From assembly GCA_027033875.1 (NCBI GenBank), contig JALVKK010000152.1:1-11854 (forward strand): a DNA stretch of 11,854 nucleotides, written 5' to 3'. Shown here piece after piece: positions 1-6,231 of the stretch. Numbering within the stretch: position 1 is the first letter of the stretch; the number at the start of each line of letters is the position of its first letter. Below the pieces are notes generated by a model, which worked only from the letters and a program-made list of their open reading frames with translations, had not been told where the DNA came from and ran no database searches. This stretch comes from Flavobacteriales bacterium. Its GTDB lineage: Bacteria; Bacteroidota; Bacteroidia; Flavobacteriales; Flavobacteriaceae. Made by a program: the position numbers and the translations under genes.

Positions 1-291
1 TATCAAATCTTGGAAACCAATTGGCAATTTCACCACGCTGAAATTGATATATTGGCTCAAAAAAATGAGATTTTGGCTGTTATCGAAGTCAAAACCCGAA
101 CGAGTGATCACTACGGAAAACCGGAAATGTTTGTCAACAAAAAGAAAATAAATTTGTTGAAAAATGCTGTTAATTACTACGTCAAAACAAACAATTTGGA
201 TGTAGAAATACGCTTTGATATAATTGCCATAATAAAAAATCAATATATCGAAAAAATTGAACATTTTGAAGATGCTTTTTTGTGGTTTTAA
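1..291 (+). CDS. yraN: YraN / UPF0102 family nuclease-like protein, 5' end outside window
   Basis: The frame is open from base 1 (Tyr-Gln-Ile-Leu-Glu) to TAA at 289-291 and gives 96 residues. The family is about 120 aa long, so roughly 20 N-terminal residues lie upstream. An apparent TTG start at 10 is an internal Leu codon. Visible hallmarks are NWQFHHAEIDILAQ (residues 7-20), then IEVKTR (28-33) and RFDIIAI near the C-terminus. Asp16, Glu29 and Lys31 match the D...ExK pattern of the PD-(D/E)XK/Holliday-junction-resolvase-like fold known for UPF0102. The biochemical role of the family is not firmly established; a DNA-processing role is an inference from the fold. The gene ends 75 nt before the ATG of the next gene on the same strand, with a palindrome and a possible promoter in between, so co-transcription is uncertain. 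Family assignment is firm. Confidence 0.93.
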   Translation, partial: YQILETNWQFHHAEIDILAQKNEILAVIEVKTRTSDHYGKPEMFVNKKKINLLKNAVNYYVKTNNLDVEIRFDIIAIIKNQYIEKIEHFEDAFLWF

Positions 292-328
292 TTTCCAATA
301 ATTTTAACGGTATTTTAGCGTCAGTCTC

Positions 329-349
329 ACAAAATTAACGTAATTTTGT
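329..349. repeat. perfect 9-bp inverted repeat with 3-nt loop
   Basis: ACAAAATTA (329-337), ACG (338-340), TAATTTTGT (341-349): the arms are exact reverse complements. It lies 38 nt after the yraN stop and ends 17 nt before the next ATG. Because of the symmetry, each strand carries a TAnnTTTG motif. No T-run follows directly on either strand, so an intrinsic terminator is less likely than an operator over a promoter or an mRNA hairpin; the role is inferred. Confidence 0.55.
341..348 (+). promoter_or_regulatory. possible Bacteroidota -7 box (TAATTTTG)
   Basis: TAATTTTG fits the TAnnTTTG -7 element used by Bacteroidota housekeeping sigma factors. It would place the transcription start near 354-356, about 12 nt before the ATG at 367. 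No clear TTTG -33 element is present; the nearest T-rich stretch is around 312-317. The box forms one arm of the 329-349 palindrome, so a repressor could mask it. Chance matches are common in DNA this AT-rich. Confidence 0.35.
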
Positions 350-366
350 CATTAAAAAACAACTCG

Positions 367-642
367 ATGACTCTCAAATTAATATTCCTGACATTACTGT
401 TTTTAGCGCTTGGCGTCATGGGAATAGCCGTTAAAATTATTTTGAAAAAAGACGGTAAAATTGAAGGTACTTGTGCCAGTTTAAATCCCGAAACCAATCC
501 GGATAACAAGCCTTGCTCGTTTTGCGGGCGTACCCGAGAAGAATACGAAGGTAACTGCGACCACGAATTGCATAGAAGAATAGCAGAAGAAAAAGCCAAA
601 GGCAATTTGACCAAATTTATTGAAACTTTACATAAAAATTAG
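367..642 (+). CDS. small single-pass membrane protein with Cys-rich CxxC tail
   Basis: This is a 91-aa protein of unknown function. The ATG at 367 is chosen over the upstream TTG at 346 because it places the hydrophobic segment directly at the N-terminus (residues 3-26, LKLIFLTLLFLALGVMG...). After Lys27-Lys28 comes a short soluble tail with Cys36, Cys50-x-x-Cys53 (KPCSFCGR), Cys64-Asp-His66 and His69, a pattern suited to binding zinc or another metal, or to redox chemistry. A charged, helical C-terminus follows. The layout of an N-terminal membrane helix, then K(D)GKIEGTCASLN and a Cys pair, recalls the short NqrM/DUF539 family, which helps mature Na+-NQR. That likeness is weak and by eye only, and no nqr genes are in the window. 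The stop is 6 nt before the glycosyltransferase ATG, so the two are almost certainly in one operon. The gene is real with good confidence; its function is unknown. Confidence 0.8.
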   Translation: MTLKLIFLTLLFLALGVMGIAVKIILKKDGKIEGTCASLNPETNPDNKPCSFCGRTREEYEGNCDHELHRRIAEEKAKGNLTKFIETLHKN

Positions 643-648
643 ATTGAG

Positions 649-1764
649 ATGTGGCAACCGGTATTATTTATACTTCTTATAGTTTTTACACTGAGTTTAC
701 TATATTATTACAATATTTTCAAAAAACTCTTGTTGTACAAAGAAAAAAAACAAAAAAGTCAAAATCTGCCTGTTTCGGTTATTATCTGTGCCAAAGATGA
801 ATCTCAAAATCTAAAAAAAAATTTACCGAAAATATACAATCAAGATTATTCCGAGTATGAAGTTGTATTAATAGACGACTGTTCAATAGATGACACTTAC
901 GAAGTAATGCGTGAGTTTGAACAAAAATATTCATACAAAACCCGTTTGGTAAAAGTCAATTTTAACGATGATGAACGTCTGCGTGGTAATAAAAAATATG
1001 CGCTGACTTTGGGTATAAAAGCCGCCAAACATAATCATTTACTTTTTACTGATGCTGATTGCCGTCCTAAATCAAAATTATGGATACAGCATATGGCACA
1101 GCAATTCAACAATCAAAAACAACTCGTCTTAGGCTATGGTAAATACCGCTATCACAAAGGCTTTTTAAATAAACTTATACGTTACGAAACAGTTCAAACA
1201 GCTCTACAATATTTTTCTTATGCGCTCAAAGGTATCCCTTATATGGGGGTCGGACGCAATTTGGCTTATACCAAAGATTTATTTATGGAAAACAACGGCT
1301 TTTATAAGCATTTAGACGTATTGTCCGGCGACGATGATTTGTTTGTCAACGAAACGGCTACTGCTGACAATACGGCTATTTGCTTACACCCCGAAAGTTT
1401 TACAATATCCAATCCAAAACAACGTTTTAATTCCTACATTTTGCAAAAACGCCGTCATATAAGCACAGCCAAATACTATAAAACCAAACACAAACTGTTA
1501 TTGAGTTGGTATTATACCTCATTATCGGGTTTTTGGGTGACTGTCGGGTTGTTACTTGCCATTCAATATCAATGGCAAGCCGTTTTGGGTATTATATTTG
1601 TGAGATTGACAACGGCTTGGTATATCAATCATAAAGCGAACGGTATTTTTCACGAAAAAAAACTGACACTTTGGTATCCTGTTCTTGAAATTTTGTTGTT
1701 ACTTACACAATTATGGGTATTCACATTAAACATATTTAGCAAACCTGTTTATTGGGACGAATAG
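649..1764 (+). CDS. membrane-bound family 2 glycosyltransferase
   Basis: This 371-aa protein has an N-terminal membrane helix (about residues 4-25), a cytosolic GT-A domain (about 41-275) and two or three C-terminal hydrophobic segments (about 286-306, 310-325, 343-363). Catalytic landmarks are VSVIICAKDES (42-52), the nucleotide-binding LIDDCS (74-79), the metal-binding DAD (135-137), SGDDD (226-230) at the acceptor/base position, and QKRRH (266-270), a Q/RxxRW-like motif. This layout is typical of processive or lipid-linked GT2 enzymes that use a nucleotide-sugar at the inner membrane face. The donor and acceptor cannot be read from the sequence. It starts 6 nt after the small Cys-rich protein and overlaps the sigma factor by 13 nt, so all three are probably translated from one message. 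A role in making an envelope glycan or glycolipid is inferred. Confidence 0.92.
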   Translation: MWQPVLFILLIVFTLSLLYYYNIFKKLLLYKEKKQKSQNLPVSVIICAKDESQNLKKNLPKIYNQDYSEYEVVLIDDCSIDDTYEVMREFEQKYSYKTRLVKVNFNDDERLRGNKKYALTLGIKAAKHNHLLFTDADCRPKSKLWIQHMAQQFNNQKQLVLGYGKYRYHKGFLNKLIRYETVQTALQYFSYALKGIPYMGVGRNLAYTKDLFMENNGFYKHLDVLSGDDDLFVNETATADNTAICLHPESFTISNPKQRFNSYILQKRRHISTAKYYKTKHKLLLSWYYTSLSGFWVTVGLLLAIQYQWQAVLGIIFVRLTTAWYINHKANGIFHEKKLTLWYPVLEILLLLTQLWVFTLNIFSKPVYWDE

Positions 1765-2291
1765 AAAAACATATCAGAGAAGCTTTGGAAGGCAAGCAAT
1801 CGGCTTTTGATTATTTGCTCAACCGATACTGGAATGATGTTTTTCGCTTTCAAAAATCTCGAATCAACAATCAGAATGATGCCGAAGATATCACCATTCA
1901 AACTTTTGCCAAGGCTTTTGACAATCTGAAACAATACAAACCGGAATACGATTTTAAAAACTGGCTTTTGATGATGTCCAAGCAAGTTTATATCGACTCG
2001 CAACGTAAAAAAAAGCACGATTTTGTATCCATTAAAGAAGAAAATGAAGTTTTTCAACTACCGGACAAGGAGTTGACCGCCGAAGACAAAATGATTTTGG
2101 AGCAAAAACTCCTGCAAGTCAAACAAGCCATAAACCGACTAAAACCCCATTACAAAGAAGTTTTGGAACTGCGTTTTTTTCACGATTTGAGCTACAAGGA
2201 AATAGCCAAACAACTGAATGAACCGCTCAACAACGTCAAAGTCAAAATTATGCGAGCTCGTAAGTTACTGACTGACATGTTGAAGCATTAA
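1752..2291 (+). CDS. sigma-70 family (ECF-type) RNA polymerase sigma factor
   Basis: This 179-aa protein has only sigma domains 2 and 4, the ECF layout. Sigma region 2 is about residues 18-88, with NDAEDITIQTFAKAFD (42-57) for core binding and the -10-melting segment FKNWLLMMSKQVYIDSQRKK (68-87). Region 4 is about 120-175, with the helix-turn-helix LSYKEIAKQLNEPLNNVKVK. The start is unusual: the frame is closed by TAG at 1737-1739 and the only standard start codon before the conserved domain is TTG at 1752, inside the glycosyltransferase gene. That suggests translational coupling with the glycosyltransferase, whose TAG is at 1762-1764. The family is common in Flavobacteriia. No anti-sigma gene follows; the next gene is convergent nrdJ, 9 nt away. 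Control of this factor is therefore not visible here, and its target promoters are unknown. Confidence 0.9.
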   Translation: MGRIEKHIREALEGKQSAFDYLLNRYWNDVFRFQKSRINNQNDAEDITIQTFAKAFDNLKQYKPEYDFKNWLLMMSKQVYIDSQRKKKHDFVSIKEENEVFQLPDKELTAEDKMILEQKLLQVKQAINRLKPHYKEVLELRFFHDLSYKEIAKQLNEPLNNVKVKIMRARKLLTDMLKH

Positions 2292-2292
2292 A

Positions 2293-2306
2293 GGGTTTTA
2301 TTACCC
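2293..2306. terminator. weak hairpin between convergent gene ends
   Basis: GGGT (2293-2296), a 6-nt AT loop, then ACCC (2303-2306) sit in the 9-nt gap between the sigma factor and nrdJ and run into the last nrdJ codons. A 4-bp stem is too weak for a confident terminator, but nothing else in this tight convergent junction could serve as one. Confidence 0.2.
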
Positions 2307-4817
2307 GCACTTGCTATACCCGCAACTTTTACAGACCAGACAACCTTCTTCATACACCAAACCATCGGGGTCGCCGCAGTTGGGACATTTCTTGTCTTGT
2401 GGCGTAGTACCATCCGGAATATAGCGTTTGAGTGCACGTGCCACACCGTTTTTCCACGTATTGATAAAATCGTCATAAAGGTTCAAGCCTTCTATCAATT
2501 TGACCACTTCATACATGGGCATACCGTGACGTAATACACCGGAAATCAATTTGGCATAGTTCCAATATTCCTTGTCAAACGAACGCGATAGACCTTCAAT
2601 AGTTATACGATAGCCTTGTTTGTCGATAAACTGAAAATCATATCGACTTTTACCATCCCCGTTTTTATTTTTGATGACCCAACCTTTTTCTACCCATTCA
2701 GGCAGATTAAAAACATCTTCCATTTTACCGGTAAATATTTCGTAAGGTTTTGCGTCTATCAAACCGACTACTGCCAACCAAGCTTCGTTTTTGTTCATAA
2801 ATCGTACGACATCCGCTTCTAATTTTTTAGGTCGTTTGGTTGGAAAAACAGAATGAACGGGTTCTTTATTCTGATCCTTCTTATCGTTGGCAACCAAAAT
2901 ACCGCTACGCGAACCTTCGCGGTAAACCGTAATACCTTTCAATTTTTTTTGCCAAGCCTCTATATATATGTTACTGACTTTATCGACGCTGACATCCGAA
3001 GGTAAATTTATGGTAGAGCTGATAGAATGCGTTGTATATTTTTGAACCAAGGATTGCATTTCGATTCGTTTTTGCCAATCAATTTCATTGGCAGTTGCAC
3101 CGGCATAAGGACTATCGGAGATATTTTCTTTACCGGTAATTTTCATCCACTCTTTGAGTTTGTGATGATATATGGTAAATTCTTCAAAAGCATCGCCGGT
3201 ATCGTCTATAAAATCAATTTTGGCATTGGGGTCGCCGGCATCGACTTTTCTACGGCGTTTGTATCGCAACATAAATACCGGCTCTATTCCCGACGAGGTT
3301 TGTGCCAACATACTGAGCGAACCGGTCGGTGCAACTGTGCTTATCGAAATATTACGTCGTCCGTATTGCATCATTCGTTTGTAAAGCTCCGGAAATTCTT
3401 TAGCAATCATCTGTACAAATGCCGATTTTTTTTCTATTTCAGGGTCAAAAATTTCAAATTTACCGCGTTCGATAGCCATATCCACACTGCTGTCAAATTC
3501 GGCTAACAATTTGGTGCGCATTATTTCGTCAACCGCTTGCAATGCTTCGTCAGTATCAAATTTGATACCCAAAGCGGCAACCGCATCGGCTAAAGCCGTA
3601 AATCCCAATCCGGTACGACGACCTGTTTTGCCGTTATCTCGCAACAATTGCCAAGTTTCTCTTTCAATCCGTTTGATGTGGTCCGGCTCGGGGTCGCGGT
3701 CAATTTTGGCTAATATCCGGTCAACAGCTTCCAATTCCAAATCAACCAAATCATCCATCAAGCGTTGGGTTTCATAGACCGTTTCGTAAAATTTTTCTTT
3801 GTTGAAATATGCCTCAGGTGTAAACGGGTTTTCTACAAAACTATATAAATTTACAGCTATCAAACGGCAACTGTCACCGCCTTGCATGGCTATTTCGCTA
3901 CAGGGATTAGTTGAAACATTCTCAAAACCGGGATAAAATGACGAGGTCGAATATTTGTGTTGTCTGTCCCAATAAATCAAGCCGGGTTCGGCGGTATTAT
4001 GAGCAGACTTTACAATGGTATCCCACAATTTACGAGCATCTATTTCTCTTGTAATTTTCGGATTTTTAGCATCGATAGGCCAACGTAACGTGAAAGTTTT
4101 GTTTTGTACTACCGCTTGCATAAATTCGTCTGACAAACGAACGGAAATATTGGCACCGGTAACTTTGGTTAAATCTTGTTTGACCTTTACAAAATCAAAT
4201 ATATCCGGATGCGCCACGTCCATGGTCAGCATTAAAGCGCCGCGTCTGCCGTTTTGAGCTACTTCGCGGGTAGTAAACGAAAACCGGTGCATAAAACTAA
4301 CGGCACCCGTAGTGGTGCGTGCGGCATTAGATACCCGCGCATCTTTGGGGCGTAAATCGGACAAATCCGTCCCGACTCCGCAACGACGTTTAAAAAGTTG
4401 CACCAATTGTTGGTCCGTGTACATTATACCCCCGTAAGAATCATAAGGTGCCGGTATCACCACGCAATTTGATAACGAAGCAATGACTTGATTATTTCCC
4501 AAACCAAACATAATACTGCCTTGCGGAATAACATACTTGAACCGGTCAAACATATCAAATATTTTTTGTTCATTTAGAAGTTTTCGTTTTTGACCGTATT
4601 CGGAAAGCGAACTTGACTTTACCGCCGGATATTTTTGTTCTATTTGAGCAAACTTTTTTGCCATGCGACGGTGCATTTCATCGGGCGATTTTTCCAAAAA
4701 ATTACTTTCGCTATCTTTTAAAGCATATTTATTCATCCAAGTGGTTGTAGCCAATTCATCACCGTTAAAATAGGACTTAGTGGCTTCAAAAACTTCTTGA
4801 TAAGAATAATTTTTCAT
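2301..4817 (-). CDS. nrdJ: adenosylcobalamin-dependent (class II) ribonucleotide reductase
   Basis: This enzyme reduces ribonucleotides to deoxyribonucleotides in the cytosol for DNA synthesis, with coenzyme B12 as the radical source and no oxygen requirement. The chosen start (ATG at 4817, 838 aa) gives MKNYSYQEV, the usual beginning of the family; an in-frame ATG at 4856 would add 13 poorly conserved residues. Key residues, numbered from 4817: Cys118 in SLSNC (first redox Cys), and STNPCSEIAM with Asn304, thiyl-radical Cys306 and Glu308. Cys317 follows 11 residues later as the second redox Cys. GRRTGLGFTALADA and the phosphate loop APTGSLS (496-502) follow. The Cys/Asn/Glu spacing matches the well-studied Thermotoga enzyme. 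After the barrel, about 665-790 looks like a TSCPD-type region, and the protein ends in a Cys cluster (811, 814, 826, 829, 832, 837) that probably forms a zinc ribbon and a redox tail. No cobalamin riboswitch is apparent upstream. Confidence 0.96.
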   Translation of the reverse strand: MKNYSYQEVFEATKSYFNGDELATTTWMNKYALKDSESNFLEKSPDEMHRRMAKKFAQIEQKYPAVKSSSLSEYGQKRKLLNEQKIFDMFDRFKYVIPQGSIMFGLGNNQVIASLSNCVVIPAPYDSYGGIMYTDQQLVQLFKRRCGVGTDLSDLRPKDARVSNAARTTTGAVSFMHRFSFTTREVAQNGRRGALMLTMDVAHPDIFDFVKVKQDLTKVTGANISVRLSDEFMQAVVQNKTFTLRWPIDAKNPKITREIDARKLWDTIVKSAHNTAEPGLIYWDRQHKYSTSSFYPGFENVSTNPCSEIAMQGGDSCRLIAVNLYSFVENPFTPEAYFNKEKFYETVYETQRLMDDLVDLELEAVDRILAKIDRDPEPDHIKRIERETWQLLRDNGKTGRRTGLGFTALADAVAALGIKFDTDEALQAVDEIMRTKLLAEFDSSVDMAIERGKFEIFDPEIEKKSAFVQMIAKEFPELYKRMMQYGRRNISISTVAPTGSLSMLAQTSSGIEPVFMLRYKRRRKVDAGDPNAKIDFIDDTGDAFEEFTIYHHKLKEWMKITGKENISDSPYAGATANEIDWQKRIEMQSLVQKYTTHSISSTINLPSDVSVDKVSNIYIEAWQKKLKGITVYREGSRSGILVANDKKDQNKEPVHSVFPTKRPKKLEADVVRFMNKNEAWLAVVGLIDAKPYEIFTGKMEDVFNLPEWVEKGWVIKNKNGDGKSRYDFQFIDKQGYRITIEGLSRSFDKEYWNYAKLISGVLRHGMPMYEVVKLIEGLNLYDDFINTWKNGVARALKRYIPDGTTPQDKKCPNCGDPDGLVYEEGCLVCKSCGYSKCG

Positions 4818-4946
4818 GTTTTTTTGCATTTTAACAGCCGTAACATCTTGTAACATAGCCGGAAAATTTATAAATTATAGATTAACAACGAGCTTTTAAA
4901 ATTATAATGATTTTTTAATTATTATTGACTGAAATTTATTTTTTTA

Positions 4947-4964
4947 TTAACACTTTTTTGTTAA
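4947..4964. promoter_or_regulatory. inverted repeat TTAACA-N6-TGTTAA upstream of nrdJ
   Basis: The 6-bp arms (4947-4952 and 4959-4964) are perfect and separated by CTTTTT. The site is about 90-130 nt upstream of the possible nrdJ starts and 145 nt upstream of the divergent epimerase, in a region with no genes. It could be a binding site for a dimeric regulator. It does not resemble the NrdR box (about ACAC-N8-GTGT). In DNA this AT-rich a 6-bp palindrome can arise by chance. Confidence 0.3.
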
Positions 4965-4987
4965 AAACTCATGCGCTATTTTATTTG

Positions 4988-5000
4988 TTGATAAAATCAA
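4988..5000. promoter_or_regulatory. inverted repeat TTGAT-AAA-ATCAA
   Basis: This perfect 5-bp inverted repeat with a 3-nt spacer sits in the nrdJ/epimerase divergent region. The half-sites are those of an FNR/CRP-family box, but the spacer is one base shorter than the usual four, so a true FNR-type site is doubtful. The rest of 4857-5108 is featureless AT-rich DNA. Confidence 0.25.
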
Positions 5001-5083
5001 TAATACTTTACATAATCTTTATTTAAAATAGTATTGCAATAACCAAATCGCATATACTTCTCGCTACTTGTTACAAAAATATT

Positions 5084-5091
5084 TATATTTG
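5084..5091 (+). promoter_or_regulatory. putative -7 box (TATATTTG) for the epimerase gene
   Basis: TATATTTG matches TAnnTTTG and ends 17 nt before the ATG at 5109, giving a leader of only about 10 nt. The nearest TTG (5068-5070) is too close to be a standard -33 element, so the call rests on the -7 match and its position. Confidence 0.4.
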
Positions 5092-5108
5092 TTTTTAAAT
5101 TTAAAAAG

Positions 5109-6095
5109 ATGCAAAACATTTTGGTTACCGGTGCTAACGGTTTTATCGGTAGTAATTTGGTCAAACGCCTATTGTCGGAAGGAAAAACAGTGAGAAGTTT
5201 GGTCAGAAAAACTTCCGATTTGAGTTTTTTAGACGCTTTGAATACCGAAATTGTTTACGGCGACGTCAATGATATCAAAAGTTTGGAAACAGCTATGAAA
5301 GGCGTAGAGTTGGTTTTTCATATAGCCGGTTTGGCTGCCGATTGGGGTCCTTATGAAATTTTTGATAAAGTCAATTTTCAAGGCACAAAACATGTTGCAC
5401 AAACCGCATCTCAAACAGGCGTCAAAAAAATGGTATATATCAGTACAGTTGCCTTTCACGGGTTTGGCAAAATCAATATGACCGAAGAATCACCGGTTGC
5501 AAAAAATCTCATACCGTACGCCGAAACCAAATATAAAGCCGAAAAATGGTTATGGGATTTTCAAAAACAAACGGATATGAAAATTACAGCCGTTCGTCCG
5601 GGTAATGTTTACGGTGTAAACGACCGTACTTTTATGCTCAAATATCTCGAAGCCATGCAAACCGGCAAGTTTATGGAAGTCAATAAAGGTCGTAGCAAAA
5701 CCTGTCCGGTATTTATCGATAATTTGATTGATATTATCACACTGGTAAGCCGTGAAAGCAAAGCTGAGGGGCAAGCGTTTATAGCTACCGATGGGTTGGA
5801 TATTGATTGGCATACATTTAACGGTAAATTAGCAGATGCACTCGGTATCAAATTACCTAAAGCTTCCGTTCCTTACGGTGTAGCTTATCCAGTTGCTAAA
5901 ATTTACTACGGCATTCACAAGACTTTAGGTATTAAATCAGAACCTTTTTTAACACCTTACCGTATCAATAACGGAGGTAAAGATTATCATTTCAGTATCC
6001 GAAAGCTACAACAATTCTTTGATTATCAACCTCAAACAGGATTGGACGAAGCGGTTGAAAAAACAATAGCGTGGTATAAAAAAGTAAAAAATTGA
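5109..6095 (+). CDS. NAD(P)-dependent epimerase/dehydrogenase, extended SDR family
   Basis: This 328-aa protein has a Rossmann fold from residue 1. VTGANGFIGSNL carries the GxxGxxG dinucleotide motif at Gly8, Gly11 and Gly14. GDVND (51-55), VFHIAGLAADWG (69-80) and VYISTVAFHG (109-118, with the Ser/Thr of the catalytic site) follow. The catalytic YAETK has Tyr137 and Lys141, and VRPGNVYG comes shortly after. The AADWG stretch and overall pattern are closest to the 3-beta-hydroxysteroid dehydrogenase / dihydroflavonol-reductase-like branch rather than to classical sugar-nucleotide epimerases, but the substrate cannot be told from the sequence. The ATG is the only sensible start: it begins the first beta strand and has an A-rich upstream stretch (TTTAAAAAG). 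The gene stands alone, divergent from nrdJ and convergent with the plug gene, so it has its own promoter and gives no operon clue to function. Confidence 0.92.
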   Translation: MQNILVTGANGFIGSNLVKRLLSEGKTVRSLVRKTSDLSFLDALNTEIVYGDVNDIKSLETAMKGVELVFHIAGLAADWGPYEIFDKVNFQGTKHVAQTASQTGVKKMVYISTVAFHGFGKINMTEESPVAKNLIPYAETKYKAEKWLWDFQKQTDMKITAVRPGNVYGVNDRTFMLKYLEAMQTGKFMEVNKGRSKTCPVFIDNLIDIITLVSRESKAEGQAFIATDGLDIDWHTFNGKLADALGIKLPKASVPYGVAYPVAKIYYGIHKTLGIKSEPFLTPYRINNGGKDYHFSIRKLQQFFDYQPQTGLDEAVEKTIAWYKKVKN

Positions 6096-6097
6096 AT

Positions 6098-6230
6098 GTT
6101 GAAAGTTAAAAGACCTCTTACTCATATACGTTGAGAAAGGTATGTAGAACTTCTTAAACGAAAAAATCTGAAACATCAAGAATATAACGATTATGAAACC
6201 TTATAAACTTTGAAGTTTATAACTTTCAAC
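6098..6230. repeat. 133-nt intergenic segment bounded by 11-bp perfect inverted repeat
   Basis: GTTGAAAGTTA (6098-6108) and TAACTTTCAAC (6220-6230) are exact reverse complements. They bound almost the whole gap between the epimerase stop and the plug-gene stop. A second palindrome (6201-6222) sits against the right arm and shares three bases with it. The AACTTTCAAC / ACTTTGAA words resemble short intergenic repeat motifs seen in flavobacterial genomes; that is from memory and inferred. It could be a small non-coding repeat element or simply terminator DNA. No coding frame is evident. Confidence 0.5.
6201..6222. terminator. palindrome TTATAAACTT-TG-AAGTTTATAA, likely bidirectional terminator
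   Basis: The 10-bp arms (6201-6210 and 6213-6222) are perfect and separated by TG; as RNA the loop would open to about 4-6 nt. It lies between two convergent stops (6095 on +, 6232 on -), where a two-way terminator is expected. The stem is AT-rich and has no long U-run after it, so termination strength is uncertain. Confidence 0.45.
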
Positions 6231-6231
6231 T

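Noticed and set aside
327..614. 95-codon - strand frame
   Set aside because: Antisense to the Cys-rich membrane protein, whose ordered helix, Cys motifs and operon spacing make it the better gene.
367..642. Firm call as NqrM (Na+-NQR maturation factor)
   Set aside because: Only a loose resemblance in the helix and GTC region; the Cys pattern differs and no nqr genes are nearby.
3027..3506. 159-codon + strand frame opposite nrdJ
   Set aside because: Antisense to a strongly conserved coding region, with Phe/Cys/Ile-rich translation typical of shadows; no family features.
4988..5000. FNR-type oxygen-sensor binding site
   Set aside because: Half-sites match but the spacer is 3 nt rather than 4, and no other FNR evidence is present; kept only as a weak inverted repeat.
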